Origin: Cryptomeria japonica
Lineage: Eukaryota > Streptophyta > Pinopsida > Cupressales > Cupressaceae
Direction of reading: 5' to 3'
DNA: 64,000 bases
Assembly (NCBI RefSeq): GCF_030272615.1
Contig: NC_081405.1
Coordinates: 475,542,008-475,606,007 of the forward strand
A program made the position numbers and the translations under genes. Numbering within the stretch: position 1 is the first letter of the stretch; each line of letters opens with the position of its first letter. The notes under the pieces were generated by a model. The model saw nothing but the letters and a program-made list of their open reading frames with translations. It was not told where the DNA came from and ran no database searches. Shown one piece after another: positions 1-11,896 of this stretch.

Positions 1-161
1 TCAGAATAAGCATCAAAAACTGATTCCAGAGGTTTGATCATACCGGATCAGAATCACAGCCAGAATGAAATAGATCACCAAGACTAACTGGGATAGATCT
101 AACTAGGATATAATGTTGACATCAATGACAACACTTAACTAAATCTAGCATATTTCCAACA
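1..161 (-). repeat. Copia-C 3' LTR, partial
   Basis: These bases match the last ~160 bases of the LTR at 2170-3613, including the shared stretch around 'gttgacatcaatgacaac' and the end in CCAACA. The rest of the LTR lies to the left of the window. A reverse-complement polypurine tract follows directly, as expected beside a 3' LTR. Confidence 0.8.
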
Positions 162-434
162 ATCTCCCTATTTAGCATTGATGGAAACACTGAATGTGAA
201 AAACATCCAAGTGCCAAGGAATCCCAACAAACTCCAAAACCATAAGATCTAATAGTTTTCACATGAATACCTTCTCCCCCTTTGACATCAATGACAAAGG
301 ACAAATACTAAACCAAGAGTACTGAACCAAACAGCTGACTACTCCCCCTAAGTAGTAGCACCATCTTCATCAACCCAACCCGGATCAGAAAAGTATGTCT
401 GATAAGCTCACTGGATTCATGCATCTCTACATCT
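162..434 (-). other. Copia-C 3' non-coding region with two polypurine tracts
   Basis: On the minus strand this is the stretch between the pol stop and the 3' LTR. The LTR-adjacent polypurine tract is at 162-175 (reverse complement, slightly mutated). A second one is at about 272-285, embedded in the same 'cattgatgtcaaagggggag'-type context. The same two-tract arrangement occurs in every Copia-type element of the window. No ORF is supported here. Confidence 0.6.
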
Positions 435-652
435 CTAAGTCTCTTCCGGAGGGTTGGTAACCCTCAATTGAACTCTGAGATATTCAAAAGTGTCTCTAGG
501 CAATGATTTTGTTACAATATCTGCAATATGTTCCTTCGTAGGCACATAAACCAATATGACTTCCTTTTCTTTAACCTTTTCTTAAATAAATTATACCTTA
601 TAGAAATGTGTTTTGATTTGGAATGAAATACCGGATTCAATGACATATCAAT
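435..652 (-). pseudogene. Copia-C pol C-terminal remnant (end of RNase H)
   Basis: The minus-strand translation gives a recognisable Copia pol tail: a region matching the conserved 'HSKTKHI' block (here HSKSKHIS) and a terminal TFEYLR...PPEET followed by a stop at 435-437. This matches the equivalent ends of Copia-A1 and Copia-B. Only about 70 codons survive. The upstream part of pol is missing and the homology stops near 652, where LTR-like sequence of another family begins. Confidence 0.65.
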
Positions 653-1781
653 TGATGGTATGATGAAAGAATAAGTATCTAGTCAATTATTGAGAAAGGG
701 GGGTGAATCAATAGATAGAAAAACTGATACTAACTTCACCAATCTCAAAATTAATCTCTCAAAGTAAACTATCAATGCAATATCACTATCAAGATAAAAA
801 CTCATACGATAAACCGATTGACTATTACAACAAATTAATAGTAAACAACTTCAAACTCATAAACATCCAAATCCTTTTTCATATGTCAAGAGACTTCATT
901 TCTCAATGCTTTCGGTTATCATGACTTATCAAAGTAGTTAAGTAAATCAACCATAAGAACATTACCACAAAAACTATTCACCACTTGACACAAATATTTT
1001 TCATGTGGAAATCCAAACAAGAAAAACCATGGTGAGATGAGACTCACAAGATAACTATCTAAACTCTTCTAAAGTTCGCCCTATTAGGAGCCTAGCTTGT
1101 TAAAGCTTTACAAAAGTCCTATTAAGAACCACCCGATTAAGGGATTGACTACAATACCTTGTTAGAAGCAATACCCTATAAGGAGTAACCTCAATAGAGG
1201 ATTTGAAAATCCAAGCTAATGGATGACCTTGTTAGAGGATTTGAATAGTACCAAGCTTGTTAGAGATTACCCGGTTAGGGGATTTCAATTCTGATGTAAT
1301 TGTTAGAAAACAATAGGAGTTTGTTGATTTGTTTGAATATCACTACACTTGCTTGTTCATGTCCTTTTCAAGCTCCTATCTACCTTTACTCAAACTGCAG
1401 ATACATCATCCGGTTTGACAACTACACACTCAACTGATCTTTGCCAACACTAAAACTAAATAACTTCATCGACCTTATAAACAAATCAATTAGGTCGGTA
1501 ACACAACAAAAACCTAATTCACATAGAGATTACAAACAAGTCGATTCAAGTATGACCATTAGATTACATAGCAATCTCTGTACATCAATCAAGAAAACCT
1601 TGATCACTCAATGATCACTACTTCATCAATCTTAGTAACTCATCACATGCTTTGCATTATATGCAATATACTTGCTCATTCCCTAGACAAAAACCATTCC
1701 ATCAACATGCCAAAAGTACTTGAAATTGTCTTCATATAATCATCATACATGTCATAATCATTATCGCTCATCATCAGATCA
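653..1781 (-). repeat. LTR-like fragment of another Copia-type family inside Copia-C
   Basis: A G-rich tract followed by 'gtgaatcaa' near 700 and a 'gaaaaaccatgg' block near 1022 are the hallmarks of the outer (U5) end of a minus-strand Copia LTR in this window. It lies between the broken ends of Copia-C gag and pol. Between ~1060 and 1310 short units of the type 'cttgttagaggatttga' recur irregularly, as they do in the solo LTR at 43480-45014. Candidate termini TG at 653 and CA at 1781 are inferred from where flanking Copia homology stops. I see no target duplication, so this may be a recombination product and not a clean insertion. Confidence 0.5.
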
Positions 1782-2114
1782 TAAACCAATATCAAGAGTT
1801 TCAAGCTTTGTCTAGATCAGCTTAGCATTCTCCAATTCTATGAAATTCAATAGCTTTTCATCAAATAAGGCATGCAACAATTAATCTTTTTCTCTTACAT
1901 CATTTTCATCTCTCTTCTATTCATTAGCAAGTGTAGGTGTTCCAAAATTAGGAACATGAGGTATATACCCTTTCTCCACTATCTCCTAAACTTCAACTCC
2001 AAGACATCTAAGATGAATCTTCATTTGCTCCTTCCATATCTTGTAATTTTTACCATCAAATCTGGGACTCTCCTTCCAGTAAGGATTGAATGTATAACTA
2101 GATGTAGTTGCCAT
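1782..2114 (-). pseudogene. Copia-C gag N-terminal remnant
   Basis: The minus-strand translation starts with MATTSSYTFNPYWKESPRFD and continues through DGKNYKIWKEQMKIHLRCLG, the typical start of a Ty1/copia gag. The ATG is at 2112-2114, shortly after the primer-binding site. Later the frame carries a sequence equivalent to WTKLETL, then homology stops near 1785. In-frame stops are present (for example just after GVEV). The zinc knuckle, protease, integrase and RT that should follow are absent. Confidence 0.7.
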
Positions 2115-2155
2115 CAAATCTCCTCAAGTGGTTAAGCTTCTATAGAGAGGACCTC

Positions 2156-2167
2156 ACTCTGATACCA
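2156..2167 (-). other. Primer-binding site of Copia-C
   Basis: The plus strand reads ACTCTGATACCA. Its reverse complement, TGGTATCAGAGT, differs at one base from TGGTATCAGAGC, the usual plant Copia site complementary to initiator tRNA-Met. It is separated from the LTR (TGTTGG at 2170) by two bases, which fixes the element's orientation. Confidence 0.8.
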
Positions 2168-2169
2168 AT

Positions 2170-3613
2170 TGTTGGAATGCACTGATACTGGTAGTAAACT
2201 AAGAAGGGGGGGGTTGAATCAGTTTACTAACAATAACAATAGTCAATTCAATTATAAAACTTAAATAGGAGGACAACCCAATGAAGAATATAACATGAAA
2301 GCACAACACACATAACACCAATATTTGACATGGAAAACCCGGAAAAGGAAAAACCATGGTGGGAAACCCTACCCACAATCAAATGAATACTCTATAGTAG
2401 TATTATGAATAATTACAATGGGGTTTGCACATGCAGAAAGGCCAATAGCATAGAGCGTACTGCTCATCACAAAGGGAAGTCTCACTAACTTACAAAATCA
2501 TCAGACTACAATCCAGAAAACAATGAACTATTAAAGTAGCATCTACTAATGCATGATAAAGTTCTGGTTAAGCACTGATGTCTACTCTGCAATACAAAAC
2601 CTTTCCAACATTCACCTAAATGATATGACTTTATTTTCACTTAATTCTTCCTCTGATAATATAGACTTAACCAACCATAACCATCGCATGTCCATTTACA
2701 TGAATAGATCACCTATAAATACAAATCATCAACCTTATTGACAAGGTCAGCTAAACCCTAAACCTATAATTACAAAAATAACATCACATGATACCACCAG
2801 ACCAATATTATGATTTACATTATATAGCTTCAACCTAAATCAAGTAACCAAGCAATTATATCCATTGGGGATTCCACTAAGACCAAGATCCAACACACTT
2901 CACTTGCCGGTAGAAACCCTCACTGAAAGTTTAACCAGATCCAAATAGGACCACCATAATAGCACACCATCTAATGCAAAGTCACCAAATGCTCAGGATG
3001 TGATCAAGAAGCACCAACAACATGAAAGAAAATGATTCCATAAGCTGGACCCAAAATCCATGGACCAAGTCACCAAAATAGCATATCTTTGTCGGGGATT
3101 CTGCTAAGACCAAGATCCAACACACTTCACTTGCCGGTAGAAACCCTCACTAAAAGTTTAACTGGATCCAAATAGGACCACCATAATAGCACACCATCTA
3201 ATGCAAAGTCACCAAATGCTTAGGATGTGATCTAGAAGCAATAACAACATGAAAGAAACCAATTCCATAAGTTGGACCCAAAATGCACTGACCAAGTCAC
3301 CAAAACAACATATCGGTAAAGCTAACAGGGAACGCCAAAAGTCGGTAAAGCCAAAAGCTAGCTGGTAAAACCAAGAACAAGCTGGTAACTGGAAATACCA
3401 AAAGTGATAACCAAACCATGAAACCATCATAATATAGCAAGTATGTAACCATCAAAATAAGCATAAAAAATTGATTCTAGAGGTCTGATCAAACTGGATC
3501 AGAATCATAGCCAGAACCAAAAAGATCACCAAGACTAATCGGGATAGTCTCCAACCAGGATACAATGTTGACATCAATGACAACACTTAACCAAATCTAG
3601 CATATTGCCAACA
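2170..3613 (-). repeat. Copia-C 5' LTR (about 1444 bp)
   Basis: The LTR runs from TGTTGG to CCAACA. Its outer U5 end (left, because the element is on the minus strand) has the poly-G tract followed by 'ttgaatcag' and the 'gaaaaaccatggtggg' block common to the Copia LTRs here. It contains an internal 227-bp tandem duplication (2867-3320), which makes it longer than the other Copia LTRs of the window. Its right end matches positions 1-161. Confidence 0.8.
2867..3320. repeat. 227-bp tandem duplication inside Copia-C LTR
   Basis: The block beginning 'ggggattccactaagacc' at 2867 is repeated from 3094 as 'ggggattctgctaagacc'. The following text (the 'aacacacttcacttgccggt' stretch, then a block containing 'agcacaccatctaatgcaaa') recurs in the same order at a constant 227-base offset. 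The copies differ by scattered substitutions, so the duplication is not recent. Confidence 0.8.
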
Positions 3614-4228
3614 ATATCTTTTCATGTCTAAGCATCTTATCGATGTGTATCTGATTAAAACAAAGAAAATATTTTCAATAGTAAAACTGCATCTGAGCCT
3701 TTTATTTCCACATCTTTGATACATCTTGGCACATATCTATTATCTAATATCATGTATTTGAGTAAAAATTGAGATTTGTATTAACACGATATCTAGACTC
3801 TGAAACTATGTATAAGTGAAATTTTAATGCATATTTTAACTCATTTTGCATCTATGTTATGAGATCATAAGAGCTTCTAAAGAAGATTCTATAGGGCATC
3901 ATTTTAGGTCAACCATCACTTGTCTTGTTTTTGTCATACATTTTTAGACATTACTTATATTCTTCCATCCACACGTTTCCAACTAGAGTCAAAATGTTGT
4001 TTAGTAGTCCTCATTCTATATTGCAATCATATTACATCTCTAGGTGGTTCCTGCATCATATTTATCATCTTGGGTACCAGTTGGCTATCTTTAATTAAGG
4101 TCAACTTACCTCACACTTTTTGGACATTGCAAGACAACCCTAGATTATTTCATTTTCTATTTCATAATCCTCTCGGTCTTCCATAGTCTTCACATTTCTT
4201 TCATCCTTTGTTTTAGCCAAGGTCTTTC
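3614..4228 (+). other. G1 leader upstream of gag
   Basis: About 600 bases lie between the Copia-C LTR and the first recognisable gag codon of G1. They hold only short open frames without recognisable domains and are best read as the untranslated leader of G1. An 88-codon frame at 3920-4186 shows no similarity I can recognise. The G1 5' LTR is not visible. Confidence 0.4.
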
Positions 4229-5971
4229 ATGGTTGAAACCCATTCACAAGGGATTAGAAGACAAGATGAAGAAGATCTAAGATCTCTCAACATGAGTACA
4301 TATGAGTTTGATGGAGATGAATTTTACAACCCACAAATCTTTGACAATTGTAGTATTCCACCAGAAAATGAAAATGACGATGAGTCTATTACTACCGCAG
4401 ATATTCAAGACACTGTATCCAATGTGCAATTTAATAGATTGATAGAGAAAATCATGAGAAGAGATCATCAATACCTTGTACAAGTATTTCAACAAAGTGG
4501 TGCAAGAATAGCCCATGACTTTGATGTGTTAAACAAATTTTGGAAGAAAATCCCAACCAACCTAATGCAAATCCTAGTGATAATGATGGTGGTAATAGAA
4601 GAGAACTTCTCATGCCTGAGTCACCACCTAGCAATGACTTGCAACAAAAAATTAAGGATTTGCAACAATAAAAGGTAAGTATACAAACTCCAACAAAGGA
4701 CTACTCAATCAATGACATATGTCCTTATCTATTTGAAAAAATCATACCAATACCTCCTTTTCCTCCTCATTTTGTGACACCTAAATTTGACAAGTATAGA
4801 GGAAAGGGAGATCCCAAGGCACACATTAGTGAGTTTTTCATGGTTTTCATAGGGATTTCAAGTGAGGAATTCTACTTGATGAGGTTATTTCCACAAAGTT
4901 TAGGTGGACAAGCCATGGAATAGTTTTCACAACTTTTGCCTGGGATCAAGTTGTGGGGTGAATTAGTAGAGGCCTTTATACAACACTTCTCATACAACAT
5001 TGAAATGGATGTATCAGTAACCACTTTATGCAATACCAAGAAGAAAAATGGGGAATCATTTGCATCCTTCTTATAGTGATGAAGAAGTTTGGCTAGTTTT
5101 TGTTCTTTTGAAATTCCACAAAAATAAATTGTTGAGATGTTTACCCAAAATGTCAACAAGGATATTGGATATGAACTAAGAAAAACATGTTTTTCCACCT
5201 TTAAGGAGCTCATTAAAAAAAATTAGTAGCTGATAAAGTCCTTATTGAGAAAGGCACCATCAAGTTATTTAAGGACAATAAAGATAAATCTAATGGGAAA
5301 GACAAACCCTGAATTTGGAAAAAAAAACAAGAATACCGTTAATGATGGGGTAGTAGATGCTAATATGGTTAAACTGAAGTTAACTTTCCCTAGTGCTAGT
5401 TCATCCAACAATTAGGTAAACACTTAAAGGACATCAAGACCTCCAAGTAATTATAATCATTTGGTGGAACCAATTGAAACTACATTGAAGAAATTGGTTG
5501 CAAATAAGCTCATAAGATTGCCAGATAATCAACCATTTGAACCAAAGGTAAAGCCATCATGGTGGAATGACAATTAATTTTATGAGTATCATAAGAGTAA
5601 GGGTCATAAGACTAGTAAATGTCATAGATTGAAGAATCTCATCCAAGATCTTATTGACAGTGGTGCGATAGAAGTTGATGGTCACACTTCCAATGGAGAG
5701 CATGGATGTTCAAGGAACCATTCCCAAAGCATCATAAAGGAAAATCCCCCAAGATAGACAACAATGCCAATTATACCAATATGTCCTATGATTATACCAT
5801 CAACCATATTTCAAAAATTGACAATCATGTGTCTACCATAATTATCAAGGACAAAACCCTCGAAGGTTCTACTCGAAGGGATGAAGTTATTTTACAAGGC
5901 ATTGGACCTTTGTCTTTGACATCTGAGAACAAAGCCCTCAAATGCAATGTCACAACTTGATAGGGTAAAGT
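4229..5971 (+). pseudogene. G1 gag remnant (first part)
   Basis: The first ~150 codons (from ATG 4229) align with the N terminus of the G2 gag: an acidic segment, then a block like 'FNRLIEKIMRRDHQYLVQVF' corresponding to FNRLFDEILRSNADAHFLRL in G2. Further on, broken frames give the retrotransposon gag core (PKFDKYRGKGDP, LMRLFPQSLGG, FIQHFSYNIEMD) at about 4780-5020 and a His-rich knuckle relative (YEYHKSKGHKTSKCHRLKN) near 5580-5640. Stop codons and frameshifts are frequent, so no protein can be made. The frame ends where NA-1 is inserted; the next gag codons resume at 22394. Confidence 0.8.
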
Positions 5972-6057
5972 TGTTTGAATCAATGAACACTAAGAGGGGA
6001 GGGTGAATTAGTTTTTTTTATGAAGACAAGGTAGGTAGATCTAATGAAGGACAACCC

Positions 6058-7247
6058 TATTGGACATATGATGGAATTGATTATGTGTTGTATTGATGTT
6101 TTGTTATTGATTTCAACACTTGTTGTTATGGTTGTTTACCCACTTTTGGCATAATGATTGGATTGGGAAGATTATCAGTTGATTGTCACCGGTATGATCT
6201 GAATGATGGAATAAGTTTGTATGAGTGGTTCATATTCTTCTGAAGTATGTTTCAGTCAGTTGGTATTGACTTGATGATCGGATACTCTCTTATCTAGTAA
6301 GGCTACTTTGTAGGTCTAGTAAGGGTTTCATCAGAAGAGTTTTATTGAAGATCTTTGATGAAATGCATAAGTGGTGTTGGTGTAGCTTCTAGAAGGGATT
6401 CAAGATGCTGATGGTGATTGTGTTCATGCCTTGATTGATTGGTGTCAATTCTTTGGTGTGTGTAGATCTAATTTAGGTCCGGTGCTATCTAGGTTATGGA
6501 GTGGTTTTCATGTAACGTGTTGGTGGATCCTTTGATGCACTTCCAAGATGTTTTATTGATTCGATGATGTTTGTTTGGCCTTAGGCTGACATGTTTTATG
6601 ACTTTATTTCAAGATTATGTAATGGATCTATTGAATTATCATTTGGGTGGCCAACCTAATTGGTTAGGTCCCAGGTTGGTATTAATATATGTAAGTTCTC
6701 ATCGTGGATGATGGGCAAGGAGCAAATAATGTAATAATCATTTATGTAGAGGATTTGGTCGATCATAGGTGATTGAGTTGGGTTTATGTAAGAGGTTTTA
6801 GACCTCCAGTATTGAGCTTAATCGGAACTGTAATCTAGCATGTTTGATGCTATCACAGGCAATTCTTCTTCTTGGATTTTTGTCCAAATATATCGAGGTG
6901 GTTGACCTCTTCTATAGTCAATGAGACTCCATTGTGATGAGCAGTGCGCTCTAGGCAGTGTGCCTTCCTTCATGTGCAGGCCCCTATTGTAATCATACAC
7001 TTTCTACAAAAGTATCATTTTCCTATGGGTAGGGTTTCCCACCATGGTTTTTCCCTTTACCAGGTTTTCCACGTACAAATCATGGTGTTATGTGTTATGG
7101 TTGCATGGTATTGATTCTCTAGTTTTCAATTATGTTTTAATACTTAATCAGTTATTCTGGTAAAAGGTTTTAAGTGCTTTAATTTACATAACATGTTAAC
7201 AACTGATTCACCCCCTCCCTCTCATTCGTTCACCAGTTATCCTAACA
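6058..7247 (+). repeat. Copia-A1 5' LTR
   Basis: It begins TATTGGacatatgatgg (first base pair mutated relative to TGTTGGccatatgatgg at 11897) and ends in CCTAACA. Near its end it holds the shared 'ggtttcccaccatgg' block (7031-7074) and a C-rich tract (7210-7222). The TATA-like sequence at 6680-6689 is TATTAATATA, a changed form of the TATAAATATA seen in the 3' LTR. Confidence 0.85.
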
Positions 7248-7249
7248 AT

Positions 7250-7261
7250 TGCTATCAGAGC
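7250..7261 (+). other. Primer-binding site of Copia-A1
   Basis: TGCTATCAGAGC begins two bases after the LTR and differs at one base from TGGTATCAGAGC, the initiator tRNA-Met site of plant Copia elements. Confidence 0.8.
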
Positions 7262-7306
7262 CTGGTCCTCTTTTTGGTTGAAGCTTAACTGCTTGAGGAA
7301 GATCCT

Positions 7307-10300
7307 ATGGCAACTAATAGCTCAGCTACTATTTACTGAAAGGATAGCCCAAGGCTTGATGGAACAAACTATGGTGTATGGAAGATTTAGATGGAGGCTC
7401 ATTTAAGATGCATTGGAAAGGAAATTAGGGAAATAACTCAAAAAGGTTACACTCCTCATGATCAAGCATCTAGCAATCCTACGCTGACAGACTTGGAAAA
7501 GAACATTGAAAATAAATGCAGACCTAGAGAAGCCCTCTTAAGCGCCTTATCAGATCAGAAAATCATGGGACTATCAGATAAGCATCAATGAAATCTATAT
7601 GGGACAAGTTGGAGACTCTGAATGAAGGTGATCCCATTGTTAAAATTTCAAAACTTGATTGTTACCGGGTAAGATATGAAAGCTTGAAGATGGAGGAAGA
7701 TGAAATAATTTCTGCATTCATGGAAAGGGTAAATGAAATTGTATTAAGAATTCAGTGATGTGGTGGATCTCTGATCGAGGAAGAGATTTTTTCAAAAGTA
7801 TTAAGGGTTTTGCCACTTGCATATAAGATGAAGGTAACGGCAATTAATGAGATAAGAATTGTGCCTAATTTTTCTATCAATACAAATACTCTTGTTGGGA
7901 AGATATATGCTTTTGAGCTTGAAGAATTTGATCCTCTTGGAGCTACAAATATTGGTACTGCATTTAAGGCATCTACATCATCAACCGGCAAGCAAGATTG
8001 GAAAGTTTTGTATGCAAAGGAATTGGAAGAGATTAGGAAAGAAGATGAAGAGCATGAGAAACTTGAAGCCCTATTTTCTATAAGGATACCTAAAGCTCTG
8101 ATAGGAAGTACGTATGAAGGAAAATCTCCTTTCAAATGTTTTTCATGTAATAAGATAGGTCATTTTGCATCTAGATGTCCTGAAAGGAATTCAAAATTGG
8201 AAGAAAGAGCAAGAAGATCTTTTAAGCCTAACCTTCAATATCAGATCAAGCATAAGTACAAGAGAAACAAAAACAAATCATGCTACTATACTAATGAGGA
8301 AGGAATAACTGATGACTTGGAAGAAGAACCCATACAAGATTCAGCTAGTGGATCTGGCAATGGAAGAGACTAGGTATTTTATGTTATGAAGGAAGATGAT
8401 CCGGAACCAGTTATCAAAAATGAGGAAAAGGTCCTTGCAGCAAAAGTTGAAGATAAAGATGAATGGGTAATAGACATTGGATGTTCTCATCATATAACAG
8501 GTGACAAAAGATAGTTTCTAACCCTGCAAGAATTTTATGGTGGTCAAGTCAAATTTGGTAATAGCAAGGCATGCATGATCAAAGGAAGAGGAACCATTTC
8601 ATTGGATGGTAAGCATAACATTGATCATTTCTATTATGTTGAAGGTTTGAAGCATAATCTCTTGAGTGTAGGATAGTTGGTAGATAGAGTATTTCAATTA
8701 CAATTCAAAGATGGAAAGTGCAAAATCATTAGCAAATAAAGATTGGAGATTGCAACCGGTACACAAACAGAAGGTAACATCTTTCATTTGAACTCTGATG
8801 AAAAGACATGTTTGATTGCACATATTGATGAAATTTGGCTATGACATAAGAGGTTTTGTCATGTAAATTTTGATTGCATTGTAAAGATTAGTTCAACTAA
8901 GGTAGTTAGAGATTTACCTAAGATTGCCTCATAATCTAGTATGTAAGGAATGTCAAATGGGTAAGCACATCATAACTTGTTTTAAGATCATACCTGATAA
9001 ATCTAATGATATTCTTGATTTGATTCATACTAACCTATGTGGTCTCGCTAATACAAGAAGCTTTCAAGGAGATAGATATTTCATGTTAATCATTGATGAC
9101 TATTCTAGAATGATGTGGGTTTCTTTTCTAAGGGAGAAATCTGAAGCCTTTGAGAGATCCAAGATCTTTAAATCTATGGTTAAGACAGAGACAGTGATGA
9201 AAATCAAGTGTCTGAGATCATATCAAGATGGTGAATTCACATCTAGTGAATTCAATAGCTATTGTGAGAAAAATGGCATTAGGAGACAGTTGTCTGCACC
9301 TCAGATGCCTCAGCAGAATGGCATTGTGGAAAGAAAGAACATAACCATTTTTGATGCAGCCAAAACCATGATGATGGAAGCTAATTTTCCTCATATCTAT
9401 TGGAGACAAGTAGTAAGTATGATGGTTTATACATTCAACAGAGTTTATATCAAAGGAGATACCAGTAAGACACCTTATGAATTATGGTTTGGTCATTCCC
9501 CTACTCTTAAGTATTTTAGAATCTTTAGAAGTAAGTGTTATATCAAAAGAGATGATTCCATTGGAAAGTTTGACCCTAGATGTGATGAAGGAATATTTCT
9601 TGGTTATTCAACTAGAAGAAAAGCGTATAGATGTTATAAAAAAAGATTGCAGAGAATTATGGAGAGAGCTAATGTGAAAGTGGATGAGTAGCACAAAGAC
9701 CAAGCTAAATCTTATGACAATGAACTGGTAGTGGAAATGATCATAAATGATCTGGTAATGCCTATACCAGAACAAAATACTGAACCATTTACCCAACATC
9801 ATCAAAAAAATCAATTGTAACTGAAGAGAAACATAGAGAACCTGAAAAATCAGAAAACGCCAAAGTATGTAAGCCTAAATCATTCTGAAAATCAGATCAT
9901 TGGAGACAAAAACAAGGGAGTTATGACAAGGAGAAGATTGGCAAAATAAGAGGTATGTTTTATTTCTCATATTGAACCAACATCAGTAATTGAAGCTTGT
10001 AAAGATGAATGTTGGATGAAAGCTATGGAAGATGAATTAGATCAAATAGAAAAGAACAATACTTGGACTTTGGTTCCCCGACCTAAAAAATAAGAATGTT
10101 ATTGGAACTAAATGGGTTTTTAGAAACAAATTGAATGAGGATGGACAAGTTGCAAGAAACAAGGCTAGATTTCTCAGCAAATGATATTCTCAAAAGGAAG
10201 GAATTGATTATGTTGAAACTTTTGCATCGGTAGCTAGAATTGAAGTTGTTAGACTATTTCTTGCTTATGCAGCCTATAATAACTATAGGGTATATCAAAT

Positions 10301-11500
10301 GGATGTTAAGTGTGCACTTCTAAATGGAGAACTTGGAGAGGAAGTCTTTATTGAGCAATTTGGTGGATGTTTACTGACAAATGACAAAAATATGGTTTGC
10401 AGATTAAGGAAAGCCCTATGTGGATTAAAACAGGCTCCTAGAGCTTGGTATGCAAGGTTGGATAAGTATCTTTTGAAGCTTGATTTTATAAAAGGTAATG
10501 TTGATAGTAACCTATAATATACAATCACTAATGATATTATGATTATTGAAGTATTTGTTGATGATATCATTTTTGGAGGTGAAGAAAAATTATGCATGGA
10601 ATTCTCTAATAATATACAGAGTGAATTTAAAATGTCTATGACAAGAGAAATAAGATTTGTTCTATGTTTGCAAATTACTCAGACTGACAAAGGCATCTTT
10701 ATCTATCAAACTAAGTATCTAAGGGAATTATTGAATAAATTTGGTATGGAAAATTCCAAATCGATTAGTACTCTTATGGTTATAAGTGAAAAATTGTCAA
10801 TTAAAGATGTATCCCCTCCAGTAAATTCTCCAAGATATAAATCCATGATTGGTGGTTTTCTATATTTAACTCAAACTAGATTAGATATAATGAATGTAGT
10901 CAGTATTGTATCAAGATTTCAAAGTAATCCAAGATAAAATCATGAAAGTGCAATAAAAAGGATATTCTGGTATTTGCAAGGAACAATTGAATATGGTTTA
11001 TGGTACCCTAAAGATGATTACTTTGCTTTATGTGCATATACAGATGTAGATTGGGTAGGTGATGTTGATGACCAGAGGAGAACATCCAGTGGAGCATTCT
11101 TTCTTGGGAAGAAGTTGGTTTTATGGATTAGTAAGAAGCAGTCATGCATTTCTTTATCTATTGTTGAAGTTGAATATGTTGCAGCCGCAACCAATTGTAC
11201 TCAAGTTCTATGGATGAAGAAGATATTGAAGGATATATAAGTGAGTTGTAATGATCTGGTTGTTATTCATAGTTATGCAGCTATTGACATATCCTAGAAT
11301 TTGGTATTTCACTCCAAGACTAAGCACATATCAATCAAGTATAAGTTTTGAAGGAAAAGGTGGAAGCAAAAGAAGTCAGATTGTTTTATGTGAACACTAA
11401 AGAATACATAGAAGATATCTTCACTAAACCTTTGTCCAGGGAATCATTTGAGTATTTGAGAGATAGATTGGGGGTTTCTACCCCTCTGGTAGAGACTTAA
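7307..11500 (+). pseudogene. Copia-A1 gag-pol polyprotein, inactivated
   Basis: The ATG at 7307 starts MATNSSATIY, followed at once by a stop; DGTNYGVWK and MEAHLRC follow in the same frame. Domains in order: gag; CCHC knuckle CFSCNKIGHFASRC (8137-8177, intact); protease with the active site changed from DSG to DIG (8472-8480); integrase zinc region (about 8835-8950, one Trp codon now TGA); integrase core 9005-9700, where the usual first Asp in 'HTDL' is Asn (9032-9034) and 'RSDNGGEF' reads RSYQDGEF, while the Glu of 'GIVERKN' remains; RT (10050-10950) with FVDD near 10554; RNase H with TDVDWVGD near 11041-11060; stop at 11498. Numerous stops and frameshifts mean it is not functional. Confidence 0.9.
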
Positions 11501-11896
11501 ATGATGCAGATGTGCATCAGTCTGGTATGCATTATCAAAGCTATCTTTTTCTTTGGATTGATGAAATAATGGCACTACTTAGGGAGAGTAGTCAGCCTTG
11601 AGATTTAAAGTTTTCATATTCTGTTTGATATCTATGTCATATCTTTGTCATTGTTGTCAAAGGGGGAGGAATATATGTGAAAAAACATTGCTATTTATTT
11701 TTTAGATTGATTGCACTCCTTATGGGGAGTTTGGAAGTATTTGGTCTTTTGATTTAGATTTGGTTCAGAGCTTCATTGCTATATCATTTTATGAGAGATT
11801 GTTGGTTGTATTCCATACGGGGAGACTTGTTTGGAATTTCTTGGCACTTGGATGTTTTTCACATCTAGTGTTGCCATCAATGCCAAAGGGGGATAT
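11501..11896 (+). other. Copia-A1 3' non-coding region with two polypurine tracts
   Basis: The tract caaagggggagga (11658-11670) and the LTR-adjacent caaagggggatat (11884-11896) both follow a 'cattg(t/a)tg(t/c)' context. The second primes plus-strand synthesis by position. The role of the first is unknown. A 93-codon frame at 11760-12041 crosses the LTR boundary and is not a gene. Confidence 0.65.

Larger units (their letters stand above)
1..3613 (-). mobile_element. Copia-C: minus-strand Ty1/copia element with collapsed interior
   Basis: Two matching LTR copies bracket this element. The left one (element 3' LTR) is cut by the window start and ends at 161; the right one (element 5' LTR) spans 2170-3613. 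The polypurine tract lies next to the left LTR and the primer site next to the right one, so transcription runs on the minus strand. Only the beginning of gag and the very end of pol remain, separated by a foreign LTR-like segment, so most of the coding interior is gone. The left target duplication is outside the window and cannot be checked. The right flank (3614 onward) appears to be the leader of the old Gypsy element G1. Confidence 0.8.

Noticed and set aside
1060-1310. Short recurring 'cttgttagaggattt' units considered as a CRISPR-like or satellite array
   Set aside because: Spacing and sequence are irregular, units are degenerate, and a similar set occurs in another LTR; it is an LTR feature.
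3209-3430. 73-codon aromatic-rich minus frame that looks membrane-like
   Set aside because: It falls within the Copia-C LTR and its tandem duplication; the hydrophobicity reflects base composition.
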